64,000 bases of DNA from Nitrospirota bacterium. GTDB lineage: Bacteria; Nitrospirota; Thermodesulfovibrionia; SZUA-242. The stretch covers positions 1-64,000 of the forward strand of contig JACRHH010000004.1 of the NCBI GenBank assembly GCA_016212095.1. The letters run 5' to 3'. Under the pieces are notes generated by a model. That model was not told the DNA's origin. It was given only the letters and a program-made list of their open reading frames with translations, and made no database searches. Each line of letters begins with the position of its first letter. Position 1 is the first letter of the stretch. Position numbers and translations under genes: made by a program. Of the stretch, positions 52,744 through 61,119 are shown piece after piece.

Positions 52744-53850
52744 TCAGTCCTTCCGCAGCTTCCGCAGTTCCAGCGCCTTGCTGTAATCGGCATTTGCCGC
52801 TTTCATGTCGCCGAAGATCTCATGCGCAACGCCGCGATACCGGTAGGCATCGGCATCGTTTGCGTTGATCCCGATAGCCTCGCCAAAATGCTTCATGGCG
52901 CCGTCCCTGTCGCCGAGCTTCGCAAGCGCAAAGCCAAGGAGATAATGCGCCGGCGCGTAAAAGCCGTCAGTCTCAACGGCGCGTTGAAGAAACCCGGACG
53001 CTTCCTTGGCGCGTCCTTCGGCGATGCGTAATTCGCCAATCGCTGTCAGCGCAGCCGTATCCTTCGCGTCGAGCGACAGGGCTTTCTCAAGCAACATTCC
53101 GGCTTCGGCGGCCTTTTCGCTTCGCATGTAATAACGCGCAAGCGCCACATATGCGCCGGAGAATGCCGGATCGGCCTCCACCGCCTTTGCAAACCATGTT
53201 TCGGCCATGGCGGCGGTTGTCTTCTTTTCCAACGCTTTCAGCCCCATGTTCATGAAACGAAGCGCCTTTTTGTCGGGCCTGTGTCCAGATTCAGCCGCAA
53301 GTGGCTCCCGTTGCCTGCCGCCTGAAAGAAGCCCGTTCAGGTAATCGGTCATCGCCTCCGAGCCTACCAGGGGGAAGCCCGAAAGCTCGTACAGAATCGT
53401 CTTTTTCGCGTCCATGATAACTGTGGTGGGTACGGCGATCACGCCGAAAGACTGGAACATCGAAAGATCGGCATCCACAAGCACCGGCATTTTCAGCCCC
53501 GCCGCCCGCGCCTTCTCCCTGATCCGCGCAACAGTTTCAGCTCCGGACTCCTGCTCCTCGACAGCAACGGCAATCATGCGAAGTTTTTTCCACGAGTTGG
53601 CCTTGTAAACCGCGTCCATCCTGGAAAGGCAACTTGATGATGCCTTGCTCCACGTTGACCAGAAAATGATAACCGTGACCGCGTCATCCGCGAAGTATTC
53701 GGCATCGCTGTGAGTTCTTCCGTCAAGATCGACGACACTGAACGATGGTGCTGTCATTCCCGGCTGAAGCATTGCGAGGCTTGCATCGGCTGGAGTCAGA
53801 AAGGCGATCAGGATTGCAACGAGAATCGCCGGCATACTGACGGCAAACAT
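52744..53850 (-). CDS. TlpA-like thioredoxin-fold protein without CXXC, fused to TPR repeats
   Basis: From the ATG at 53850 the 368-residue protein has a signal peptide (AILVAILIAFLTPADA), a redoxin domain (LQPGMTAPSFSVVDLDGRTHSDAEYF, VTVIIFWSTWSKAS, VPTTVIMDAKKTILYELSG) and about four TPR units (residues about 225-368). Both cysteines of the usual WCxxC are serines (WSKAS). It is therefore unlikely to be a disulfide reductase and may bind partner proteins, for example in cytochrome maturation. It starts 11 bp after the 20-haem cytochrome. Confidence 0.85.
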   Translation of the reverse strand: MFAVSMPAILVAILIAFLTPADASLAMLQPGMTAPSFSVVDLDGRTHSDAEYFADDAVTVIIFWSTWSKASSSCLSRMDAVYKANSWKKLRMIAVAVEEQESGAETVARIREKARAAGLKMPVLVDADLSMFQSFGVIAVPTTVIMDAKKTILYELSGFPLVGSEAMTDYLNGLLSGGRQREPLAAESGHRPDKKALRFMNMGLKALEKKTTAAMAETWFAKAVEADPAFSGAYVALARYYMRSEKAAEAGMLLEKALSLDAKDTAALTAIGELRIAEGRAKEASGFLQRAVETDGFYAPAHYLLGFALAKLGDRDGAMKHFGEAIGINANDADAYRYRGVAHEIFGDMKAANADYSKALELRKLRKD

Positions 53851-53861
53851 CCGGAGCCTGC

Positions 53862-55622
53862 CTACTTCCTGTTTCTTACCGGCTTTTCGCGGTCGTACTT
53901 GAAATCCTGATGACATCCCGATGTGCATCCGCCGCCCGTTGCCGTTTTGGTGTAGCTTATCGGCAGTTCCCAGCCTGATGTGCCGAACGGCACGCTGTAG
54001 CGAATATGCTTGGGGTTGTTGGAGCCATGCATGTCGTGACATGCCTTGCATGTGCGCCCCTTCGTGGTCTTGTGAACATGCAGGTAATGCATGTTCTGCT
54101 TGCCGTTCCTGAAGCCGGTGAGCGTGCCGGTCTGCGGCCTTTCAACGAGGGTGTTTTCGTGGCAGTTGAAGCAGAGGCTGTAGTTCTTTGTGTCGTATTC
54201 AGCATAGAACACATTCGGGTAAAACTTCACAAGCATCCGGAAATTGTCCGATCCGTGCGGATCGTGACACGCGCTGCAGTCGCCCTGCTTTATCGGGCCG
54301 TGAAGATTGGCGCTGTTCATTATCTTGGCCTTCATGTTTGTGAGCTTGTTCGCGCCCTCGCCCATCGTTTTGTCATGGCAGTTCAGGCAGAGGTTCATCG
54401 GCTGATCCGCAAGCTGTTTCGGGAATTCGGAAACATGAGGCAGATGGCAGGCAAGGCATTTTTTTTCGTTGTTAAGCGCTCCGTGCTTCACCGTCGCCTT
54501 GTCGATTTGCGCCATCTTGTCGGGATGGCATTTCGCGCAGAGATCACGGCCCGGCTCGGCGACCAGGTTATACCGGAATTCAGCCGCATGAGGGCTGTGA
54601 CAGTTCGTACACTTGTCGGCAACCGGCTTATGCACATGCCTGGCGTTCTTTATCTCCTCCTGCTTGTCCATATGGCACTGGAAGCAGAGGTCGTCCACGG
54701 ACGATGAAAGAAGCCCCTTCTGCTCGCTCTGATGCGGCGAATGGCAGAGCATACATCCTCCGGCAGCGACAGGGCCGTGAACGTAATTACCGGAAACCAG
54801 CTTGCGGTCGTGGCACTGGAAGCATAGTTCGGGCGGCAGGGTGTTAAGCTGTGCCTGGCGTTCATTGAGGTGCGGATTATGACAGACCGTGCAATCGCCA
54901 TCCTTGACCGGCTTGTGAACAACCGGCTTCACCGACTGATTTTGGTGGCAGGTGTAGCAAAGATCAGGATATTTGAAAGCCAGAAGCTTTTTCTGGGCGG
55001 AAGCATGGGGATTGTGACAGGCAAGGCACATGCCGCCCTCTACAGGCTTGTGCAATTTCGGCCCCGGAAAATTAGCGTGGCAACCATAGCAAAGCTCCGG
55101 CACGGCGGTTACCAGCAGTTTGCGCTTCTCGTTCGAATGCGGATTGTGACAGGTGGTGCATCCCATGGACAGCGCCTCATGAACGCTTGCGCCCTGAAAG
55201 CTCTTCTTGTCGTGACACTGGAAGCAAACTTCGGGCTGGCCTGAATTTTTAAGGAGTTTCGGCGCGTCAGCCGAATGTGGATCGTGACAGGAAGTGCATC
55301 CGCTTGCAAGCGGGAGATGCTGGACTTTCTTGCTGAATCCGGATTCGTCATGACATTTGTAGCACAAGTCGGGTTCGGAGGCAGCAAGCCCCTGGGGGTT
55401 CTTTCCAGCCTCGAACTTGAATGTTTCCATGTTGTGCGATGAAGTGTGGCAAGGCTCGCACCCCATCCCTATTGCCGGGTGAACTACCTTCCCCGCATCC
55501 TTTCCGGGATGGCATTCGGTGCAGGGAGGCGTATCCGACGCAATAGCCGTTGAGGCGACAGCGAACAGGCATATTATCATCAAGACAAGATTGCGTAATT
55601 GTCTCGCGCGTATATTAAACAT
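53862..55622 (-). CDS. 20-21-haem periplasmic or extracellular cytochrome c
   Basis: The 586-residue protein has a signal peptide (NLVLMIICLFAVASTAIAS), then twenty CXXCH motifs and one terminal CX3CH (CTSGCH). Many motifs lie in repeated pairs: CxxCHDP/CHNP-H followed about 25 residues later by LCxxCH. This doubled-CXXCH pattern marks the long nanowire-like cytochromes of metal reducers. It is an electron conduit candidate between periplasm and exterior. A redox-dead TlpA-TPR gene follows. The exact number depends on whether the CX3CH site binds haem. Confidence 0.9.
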   Translation of the reverse strand: MFNIRARQLRNLVLMIICLFAVASTAIASDTPPCTECHPGKDAGKVVHPAIGMGCEPCHTSSHNMETFKFEAGKNPQGLAASEPDLCYKCHDESGFSKKVQHLPLASGCTSCHDPHSADAPKLLKNSGQPEVCFQCHDKKSFQGASVHEALSMGCTTCHNPHSNEKRKLLVTAVPELCYGCHANFPGPKLHKPVEGGMCLACHNPHASAQKKLLAFKYPDLCYTCHQNQSVKPVVHKPVKDGDCTVCHNPHLNERQAQLNTLPPELCFQCHDRKLVSGNYVHGPVAAGGCMLCHSPHQSEQKGLLSSSVDDLCFQCHMDKQEEIKNARHVHKPVADKCTNCHSPHAAEFRYNLVAEPGRDLCAKCHPDKMAQIDKATVKHGALNNEKKCLACHLPHVSEFPKQLADQPMNLCLNCHDKTMGEGANKLTNMKAKIMNSANLHGPIKQGDCSACHDPHGSDNFRMLVKFYPNVFYAEYDTKNYSLCFNCHENTLVERPQTGTLTGFRNGKQNMHYLHVHKTTKGRTCKACHDMHGSNNPKHIRYSVPFGTSGWELPISYTKTATGGGCTSGCHQDFKYDREKPVRNRK

Positions 55623-55688
55623 GGCCTAAAGATGTTAGGTGAAGAGCCTCTGTTTGTCAAATCAGCTTCATTGGCCAAAGTGGCCAGA

Positions 55689-57614
55689 TCAGCCGCTGCC
55701 GCCTGAAAGCCTTGCAAGCATTTTTCTTAGTTCGGAAGTCCGATCCATGCCGCCGTACCGGCTTTCATAGTACAGCCGCGCCGCCTCCCTGGCCTCCTTG
55801 GGCCCGCCCGATTTCGCCACTCGCGCTCCGTGCTCAAACGGCGTTTCGTCATCCCTCGCCCCATATCCAAGCCGCGCGAGTTTGCGCCTGATCTTCATGT
55901 ATTCGCGCCCGGCAGGTGAAAGCGCATGTTTCCTGTGGTGAACCCTCAAACGCCTGATCAACTGAATGAGGGCAATTGCGGCAATCGAAACTGAAAGCGG
56001 AACGATCACCTTGCGCAACTTGGGCGGCCCGCCGACTATTTCAGGCGTCACGATGTCGATGCCTGTTTCGATGGTTCTGAGCGCGTTACGCTGGTCGAGC
56101 GACGAGAAGCCGACGACATATTTGAGCCACGCCAGCTTGATCGTATCGAAGTAAAGATCCATTGACGGCTTTACAATAAACGGCGCAGGCGGCGTCGGAT
56201 CGAACCGCTTCCAACCGCCGTCGATATACGCCTCAACCCACGCATGGGCGTCGCTCTGCCGCACAATGACATATCTGCCAACCGGGCTTGCCGCGCCCCC
56301 CATGAATCCGGTCACTACACGCGCGCGGATTCCAACGCTTCGCAGCATAAGCGTCATCGCCGTTGCAAAATGCTCGCAGTACCCTGTGCGTGTGTTCGCA
56401 AGAAAATCCTCGATCGGGTTCACGCCCGCAGGCGGTGGGGGCGGATTAAGCGAATAGCTGAAACGGTTCCGCAGGAACATGCCTATCCTCATCGCGCGCT
56501 CGTAATCGCTTGCGGATGTCCCGGTTGCTTCAGCGGCAATCCGTGGAATATTTTTGAGCGAAGGCGGAACCTGAAGGTAGTATATCGGCGCATCCGATTC
56601 GTCGGGCGGAAGAGACGTGTCGGACCAGACCGTATAGCTGATCCTGCCGCGAGGCTCCCTGGCAAGCCTGACAACCTGCCTGTCGTCGCTCATCATGGCT
56701 CCGGCATCGCTCTCTATCTCAACCGGACGGGCAAGCGCGATCAACACCTTCGAATTAATCGGCTCAAGGTATATCGTCTGCTTCACAAGCGAAGCCCTGT
56801 AATCGCGCGAGCGAAGGCGGAACCTGTTGTCGATGGGGGTGATGGCGCGCTCCGCTCCGCCGTACCGGTGCCAAGCCGTGCCGTCGAAAACCTCCATCGT
56901 CGTGCCGCGCCAGTAGAGCGGACGCGGAGCCGCGCCGTCGATTTCCGCGCGCATGACGATAGTGTCGTCCCGTTTCACGCCTTCATAAGAACCGAACTCA
57001 ACCGCATCGGTAAATCCGGTTGCGTTAATCTTTTTGACATGCGATTTACCCCAAAGCCCAAGATGCCCGGCACGTGGAAATGTAACGAAAAACAGGGCGA
57101 GAAGCAGCAGCATCCAGAATGATGTGCGGGCTGCCGCGCCGGTTACCGGAACCGGGTTTTCGTTATGCGACTCGTTAAGGTAGCCGTCCATTTGCGAATA
57201 GACAAGGTTCACCATGAAGACCAGAAGCAGGGCCGCAAACCAGATGGAAAGAGTCATTTCGGAAACCAGCACCACCTGCAACAGTCCCATGAAATGAACC
57301 TGCGTGTGATCCTCATGACCGGCGATGTCGAAGCTTTTGAGCGCCTGAAACGCTATCGTAAGGTGCGTGACCGCGATAAGTATGTCGCGCGACGCGGCTG
57401 CATCCAGCATGAACAGCGCAAGTTCAAGGAATACCAGAAGCCCCACGGTGCGGCGCGGCAGCGACGGCAGGTTGCGGTAAGTTCTAATGTAACCTATCGG
57501 GATGAATATGGCAGGCCATGTAAAAAGAGGGTTTGTCGCGCCGGTAAGCACCAGCGCAACGGACGCCGTCATTGCGGTCAACGCCGTTGAAAGCCTAAAC
57601 GATGTCCGCCGCAT
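55689..57614 (-). CDS. transglutaminase-like membrane protein (TgpA/DUF3488 type)
   Basis: The 641-residue protein has about six N-terminal helices (residues 10-195). A periplasmic transglutaminase core carries the catalytic Cys in NTRTGYCEHFATAMTLMLRSVGIRARVVTGF and the His and Asp in SDAHAWVEAYIDGGWKRFDPTPP. A helix near residue 540 and a DUF4129-like C-terminal domain follow. The acyl-transfer substrate is unknown. It is the third gene of a moxR-DUF58-transglutaminase operon and overlaps the DUF58 gene by 20 bp. Confidence 0.9.
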   Translation of the reverse strand: MRRTSFRLSTALTAMTASVALVLTGATNPLFTWPAIFIPIGYIRTYRNLPSLPRRTVGLLVFLELALFMLDAAASRDILIAVTHLTIAFQALKSFDIAGHEDHTQVHFMGLLQVVLVSEMTLSIWFAALLLVFMVNLVYSQMDGYLNESHNENPVPVTGAAARTSFWMLLLLALFFVTFPRAGHLGLWGKSHVKKINATGFTDAVEFGSYEGVKRDDTIVMRAEIDGAAPRPLYWRGTTMEVFDGTAWHRYGGAERAITPIDNRFRLRSRDYRASLVKQTIYLEPINSKVLIALARPVEIESDAGAMMSDDRQVVRLAREPRGRISYTVWSDTSLPPDESDAPIYYLQVPPSLKNIPRIAAEATGTSASDYERAMRIGMFLRNRFSYSLNPPPPPAGVNPIEDFLANTRTGYCEHFATAMTLMLRSVGIRARVVTGFMGGAASPVGRYVIVRQSDAHAWVEAYIDGGWKRFDPTPPAPFIVKPSMDLYFDTIKLAWLKYVVGFSSLDQRNALRTIETGIDIVTPEIVGGPPKLRKVIVPLSVSIAAIALIQLIRRLRVHHRKHALSPAGREYMKIRRKLARLGYGARDDETPFEHGARVAKSGGPKEAREAARLYYESRYGGMDRTSELRKMLARLSGGSG

Positions 57615-58755
57615 CGATCACCAGGTCGAAAGCCGGATAATTACCGCCAGAACTGCCGCCATCTGATACTGTCACGGCTATCGCATAGCTGCCGGAGGGC
57701 GGGGAAACGCTTTCGCGACGGCTTCCGGCCATGCCGATTCCTGCCAGGATTTCAAAAATTGAATAGAGATGCAGACGTGAGTTTGCAAACGGCGTTTCAT
57801 GCCCGTCTGAAGACATGAACATCACGGCATAGTCAAGATCAATCAATCGCGCTGAAACTGACGCGGCAATTGACACCGCCTTTTCGAACGTGTCCGGATT
57901 CTGTCGTGCCGCGTTATCAAGATACACAAACGCTCGCTGCGTGTCCTGCAACGAATACTCCTTGACCATGATCTCCGCGGATCGCGCCGACGCCTTCCAG
58001 TGTATGCTGCGGTAACTGTCGCCGGGACGGTATTGGCGTGTATAAAAGTATTCGTCTCCGCCGCCCTCTCTCATGCCGCGTCCATTCCCGCGCGCGGCAA
58101 TGCTGTCGGCAAGAATCGTATCGACATCGACCAGACGCGGATAGACCAGGATAGTCCGTTCAACCGGAACACGTCTGGTTCGAACAAGAAGCCCGAATGG
58201 AAATCCGCTGGACAGAAGCACTCCGCCTATCATAAGTAGCCCACGCTTTTCCGGCGTGAACGCGCATGAGCATCTGCCAGTGCCTTCGCTTAGCAACCGT
58301 CCGATCCTGCACCCTTGCGAATTTTTCACGCCATCGATATGCACGAATATGTCGAAGGCCGAAAATCGCTTGCGCTTGCTGATCAGGCTTAAAGTCACGG
58401 CGGCTGGGCTTCCGGCAAAAATCTGTTCCGACGCCCCTGTTTCGATTGCCAGGCCACGCATGTTGGCGCGGACAGCAAACCACGACACTATCAACATGCT
58501 TGCCGTCATGGACAGGATCAAATATATAAGATTGTTGCCGGTATTGACCGCGGCAAGCCCAAGAAGAAGGGTGAAGAGTATGAAGCGCCAGCCCTGCACG
58601 CTGGGAAGCGTGCCCGGTTTGATACTTACGCTGGGAAGCGTGCCCGGTTTGATACTTACGCTGGGAAGCGTGCCGAAAAAATCCCCCCGCCTTCGGCTCC
58701 CCCCTTTCCCAAAGGGGGGCAGCAGGGGATTTAATAACTGCTTTTCGGCTCTCAC
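57595..58755 (-). CDS. DUF58-domain membrane protein with repeat-derived N-terminus
   Basis: The 386-residue protein has two helices near residues 55-90 (FILFTLLLGLAAVNTGNNLIYLILSM), a DUF58 region with GEYF-like DEYFYTRQYRPGDSYRSIHWKASARSAEIMVKEY and a von Willebrand-like tail. The start is a GTG overlapping the moxR stop (GTGA). Its first 50 residues come from a GC-rich repeat (LLPPFGKGGSRRRGDFFG) and a three-unit 30-bp tandem repeat (GTLPSVSIKP). That segment may be dispensable. The family acts with MoxR, possibly in metal or complex assembly. Confidence 0.87.
   Translation of the reverse strand: MRAEKQLLNPLLPPFGKGGSRRRGDFFGTLPSVSIKPGTLPSVSIKPGTLPSVQGWRFILFTLLLGLAAVNTGNNLIYLILSMTASMLIVSWFAVRANMRGLAIETGASEQIFAGSPAAVTLSLISKRKRFSAFDIFVHIDGVKNSQGCRIGRLLSEGTGRCSCAFTPEKRGLLMIGGVLLSSGFPFGLLVRTRRVPVERTILVYPRLVDVDTILADSIAARGNGRGMREGGGDEYFYTRQYRPGDSYRSIHWKASARSAEIMVKEYSLQDTQRAFVYLDNAARQNPDTFEKAVSIAASVSARLIDLDYAVMFMSSDGHETPFANSRLHLYSIFEILAGIGMAGSRRESVSPPSGSYAIAVTVSDGGSSGGNYPAFDLVIDAADIV
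58598..58674. repeat. 30-bp tandem repeat in the DUF58 gene
   Basis: ACGCTGGGAAGCGTGCCCGG plus TTTGATACTT occurs twice in full and a third time in part. As 30 is divisible by three, it codes for repeated GTLPSVSIKP units in frame. Confidence 0.9.
58680..58733. repeat. GC-rich hairpin repeat, divergent relative (DUF58 5' end)
   Basis: AATCCCCC, CGCCTTCGGCTCC, CCCCTTTCCC, AAAGGGGGG and CAGCAGGGGATTT follow the same architecture as the other copies but with a CTTTCCCAAAG centre. It codes for the first 20 residues of the DUF58 protein. Confidence 0.7.
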
Positions 58756-59675
58756 ACCGGCGGCGGAATCCGGCGCAGGATGTCGCCAACCGCGTCTGCC
58801 GCCGTCGGCCCGCCTCCGCCGCTTCTCATTATGATGCGGTGCGCCAGAACCGGAACCGCAAGCGACTTGATGTCATCCGGCACAAGGTAATCCCTGCCGT
58901 CGCAATAAGCCATCGCCCTTGCAGCAGCAAGCATGAACATCGCGCCGCGCGTGCTTGCGCCAAGCCTGATCGCAGGAGATTCGCGTGTTGCCCTGACTAT
59001 CGCAAGCAGGTACTCGACAAGCGAGACGTCCGCGCGCACTTCAGCGGCCTGTTTCCTCATCGTTACCAGATCCTCAGTTGTAACTGCCGGCGCAATCCCC
59101 TCGGCGCTCTCGACTCCGGACAGGTTGAAAAGCACCGTTTTCTCGTCCTCCATTGCGGGATACCCCATCGAAAGGCTCATCATGAAGCGGTCAAGCTGGC
59201 TCTCCGGCAGCGGGAAGGTTCCGTGAAACTCAACCGGATTCTGAGTGGCTATCAGCATGAACGGCAAGGGAAGATGGTGAGTAACACCCTCCTGCGATAC
59301 CCGGCGCTCGTTCATTGCCTCAAGAAGCGCGGATTGTGTTTTCGGATTATTGCGGTTGATTTCGTCGGCCAGAACGATGTTTGCGAAGATCGGCCCCTTG
59401 CGGAACTCGAATGCGTCTGTTCTACGGTCGTAAACCTGAGTTCCCAGGATGTCCGACGGCAGCAGATCGCTGGTGAACTGGATTCTCTGAAAACTTCCAT
59501 TGATTACACGAGCCAGCGCATGGGCAAGCGTCGTTTTTCCGACACCCGGCACATCCTCAATCAACAGATGGCCGCCGCCTGTCAGGCAGACCACGGCCTT
59601 GATTATTACATCATCTTTTCCACGAATTACTGCGGAAATGCTCCTGACAATCGTTTCAATCCTGTTCCGCACCAT
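58752..59675 (-). CDS. MoxR-family AAA+ ATPase
   Basis: The 307-residue protein has Walker A DVPGVGKTTLAHALA, Walker B plus sensor region LADEINRNNPKTQSALLEAMNERRVSQEG, and IATQNPVEFHGTFPLPESQLDRFMMSL. This is the pattern of MoxR chaperone ATPases. It is the first gene of the moxR-DUF58-transglutaminase operon. MoxR proteins usually insert metals or mature oxidoreductases; the client is unknown here. Confidence 0.93.
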   Translation of the reverse strand: MVRNRIETIVRSISAVIRGKDDVIIKAVVCLTGGGHLLIEDVPGVGKTTLAHALARVINGSFQRIQFTSDLLPSDILGTQVYDRRTDAFEFRKGPIFANIVLADEINRNNPKTQSALLEAMNERRVSQEGVTHHLPLPFMLIATQNPVEFHGTFPLPESQLDRFMMSLSMGYPAMEDEKTVLFNLSGVESAEGIAPAVTTEDLVTMRKQAAEVRADVSLVEYLLAIVRATRESPAIRLGASTRGAMFMLAAARAMAYCDGRDYLVPDDIKSLAVPVLAHRIIMRSGGGGPTAADAVGDILRRIPPPV

Positions 59676-60056
59676 ACCCCCCTGACATACGATTCGATCA
59701 CATAATCATATTCCGGTTCTCGCAAACCGCAAGTAAGCGCCTAAATCTTGTCGGTATTTTTTACATGAAACTCAACATAATTATCCGCGAGACAGCTCAA
59801 TATCGGATTTGCAGAAAAAATGCGTTACAAATAAGCCCTAAACTCATTGAGTTATAGAATTAATTGTTAAAATTACGCCTGTCGCATTTTTTTACACTCG
59901 ACGAGTGAAATCTATCGATTTTGAAGGATTTCCCTTGTTTTACCTTGGTTTCCATCTGATGGCCCACGTTTTGCAATCTAAAAACAACAAGAAATAGAGG
60001 ATGCGAACTGTGGAGGGGGCTTCTTTATTTCGCAAAAAACGGCGGAAAATAACATA

Positions 60057-60140
60057 CCCCGCCGGGCAATTTAGCCAACACGGCGGATTGATAAAACACC
60101 CCGCCGGGCAATTTAGCCAACACGGCGGATTGATAAAATC
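60057..60140. repeat. 42-bp tandem repeat, two units
   Basis: Each unit begins CCCCGCCGGGCAATTTAGCC and ends ACACGGCGGATTGATAAAAC or similar. The copies are essentially identical. Being a multiple of three, it would read as 14-residue repeats in the plus frame. Confidence 0.88.
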
Positions 60141-60147
60141 CGCCGTG
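60121..60147. repeat. hairpin at the end of the 42-bp array
   Basis: CACGGCGGAT and ATCCGCCGTG pair perfectly across a 7-base loop. No T-tract follows on either strand. Confidence 0.6.
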
Positions 60148-60211
60148 AAGAACGAACACCCGCAAGCAGCGGTTAATAATAGAGAAGTTCGTCAGTACCA
60201 GAGAGAGACAC

Positions 60212-60466
60212 ATGGGGAGCCGTATGCAAAAAGTAGTCGAAAACAGGTGCAGGCCATCAGACAGCAATCGTAGCCATTATGAAAAGCGCCGTATCAGGAA
60301 AACCGAGATTTGGCTATTACTAACCTTTCTTATGATTCTGACAGTAATAACCCTGTTCGACAGCAATATTGAGCGTTCCGAATCATACCGTGAAATTTCG
60401 AAGTTGCTTGGTGGCATGTTTCTGGCTGTGCCGGTCTTTTTCGCTTACACATTCAAAAGGCTCTGA
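60212..60466 (+). CDS. hypothetical small membrane protein
   Basis: The 84-residue frame has two hydrophobic segments (IWLLLTFLMILTVITLF and LLGGMFLAVPVFFAYTF) linked by a polar turn (DSNIERSESYREISK), after a basic 30-residue leader. A GAGAGAGA stretch precedes the ATG at 60212; an alternative ATG at 60224 has GGGGAG. It is convergent with sdhD, ending 7 bp from it. I do not recognise a family; the membrane pattern alone supports it. Confidence 0.4.
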   Translation: MGSRMQKVVENRCRPSDSNRSHYEKRRIRKTEIWLLLTFLMILTVITLFDSNIERSESYREISKLLGGMFLAVPVFFAYTFKRL

Positions 60467-60472
60467 TCCGGT

Positions 60473-60790
60473 TCATCTTCCGGCAAAACTCGCCGCAGCC
60501 AATGAAAGCGCTGCACCGGCAAGAATAATTATCGTCTGCAATGCACGCAATATTTTGATTGAACGCGTGTATTCGCGGGCCATTCCCCACACGCCTGTCA
60601 TCGCGTGCAGGATCACGCCCCCAAGAAGCGACATCTCGAACCATCCGGACGATACAATAGTTGCGTAAAATGAATCCTGTTGCAGTCCAATCGTTGAACC
60701 CAGACGCATCACGATGAAGTGAATCGCAATTGCCGGAAGCAGTAACACCGCAGTAATGCGCTGAATCAGCCACAAAACAGCGCCGGTCAT
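60473..60790 (-). CDS. sdhD: succinate dehydrogenase/fumarate reductase membrane anchor
   Basis: From the ATG at 60790, overlapping the sdhC stop as ATGA, the 105-residue protein has three helices. It starts MTGAVLWLIQRITAVLLLPAIAIHFIVMRLG, with a haem-ligand candidate histidine in the first helix and another in VILHAMTGVWGM. It is the third gene of the B-C-D order. The sequence is divergent, so the assignment depends on position as well as on the RITAV and HAxxG motifs. Confidence 0.85.
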   Translation of the reverse strand: MTGAVLWLIQRITAVLLLPAIAIHFIVMRLGSTIGLQQDSFYATIVSSGWFEMSLLGGVILHAMTGVWGMAREYTRSIKILRALQTIIILAGAALSLAAASFAGR

Positions 60791-61119
60791 CCGCAGCACC
60801 ACCAGATTGAACGCGCGCCGAGCACAAACAGCGCGAAGCCTGTCATGGCCGCGCCAACCATCAACGGATTTCGAAAGCGTGTTGGTGTTCCCAAATCGTG
60901 CAGAATAACCCTGAGTCCGTTCAGCGCGTGGGCTGTCACGATGCCAAGAAGAAACATGTCGGCAAATTTTCCGACACTTCCCGGCATTGCCTCAGCAATC
61001 GCATCGGAACCGTATGCGCCGCTTCGCATATACATGTGGCCCACAAGATAGAGCGTGAGCGCGATGCCGGTAATCCTGTGAAGCGCCCATGCCGCCAGCC
61101 CGCCGCGCATTCCTGTCAT
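60787..61119 (-). CDS. sdhC: succinate dehydrogenase/fumarate reductase cytochrome b subunit
   Basis: The 110-residue protein opens MTGMRGGLAAWALHRITGIALTLYLVGHMYMR, the SdhC motif with the conserved His-Arg and Ser/Thr of the quinone site. IVTAHALNGLRVILHDLG follows with the axial haem histidine. A third helix is near the end. It overlaps sdhB and sdhD each by 4 bp. Confidence 0.9.
   Translation of the reverse strand: MTGMRGGLAAWALHRITGIALTLYLVGHMYMRSGAYGSDAIAEAMPGSVGKFADMFLLGIVTAHALNGLRVILHDLGTPTRFRNPLMVGAAMTGFALFVLGARSIWWCCG

Larger units (their letters stand above)
59706..60211. other. 506-bp region without a convincing gene
   Basis: The left part (59720-60000) is AT-rich and shows no reading frame of note. 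The right part holds a two-unit 42-bp tandem repeat and a hairpin (below). A plus-strand frame from 60001 encodes mainly repeat (PAGQFSQHGGLIK twice) and has no recognisable domain, so it is not called. Confidence 0.6.

Noticed and set aside
52744-54051. Longer reading of the TlpA-like protein starting within the 20-haem cytochrome
   Set aside because: The additional 67 residues are antiparallel to nothing but lie inside the cytochrome coding end in another frame. The signal peptide begins at the ATG at 53850.
60001-60273. A 90-codon plus-strand gene
   Set aside because: Most of it is two copies of a 42-bp repeat that happen to be a multiple of three. It has no domain, and the frame overlaps the better candidate at 60212.
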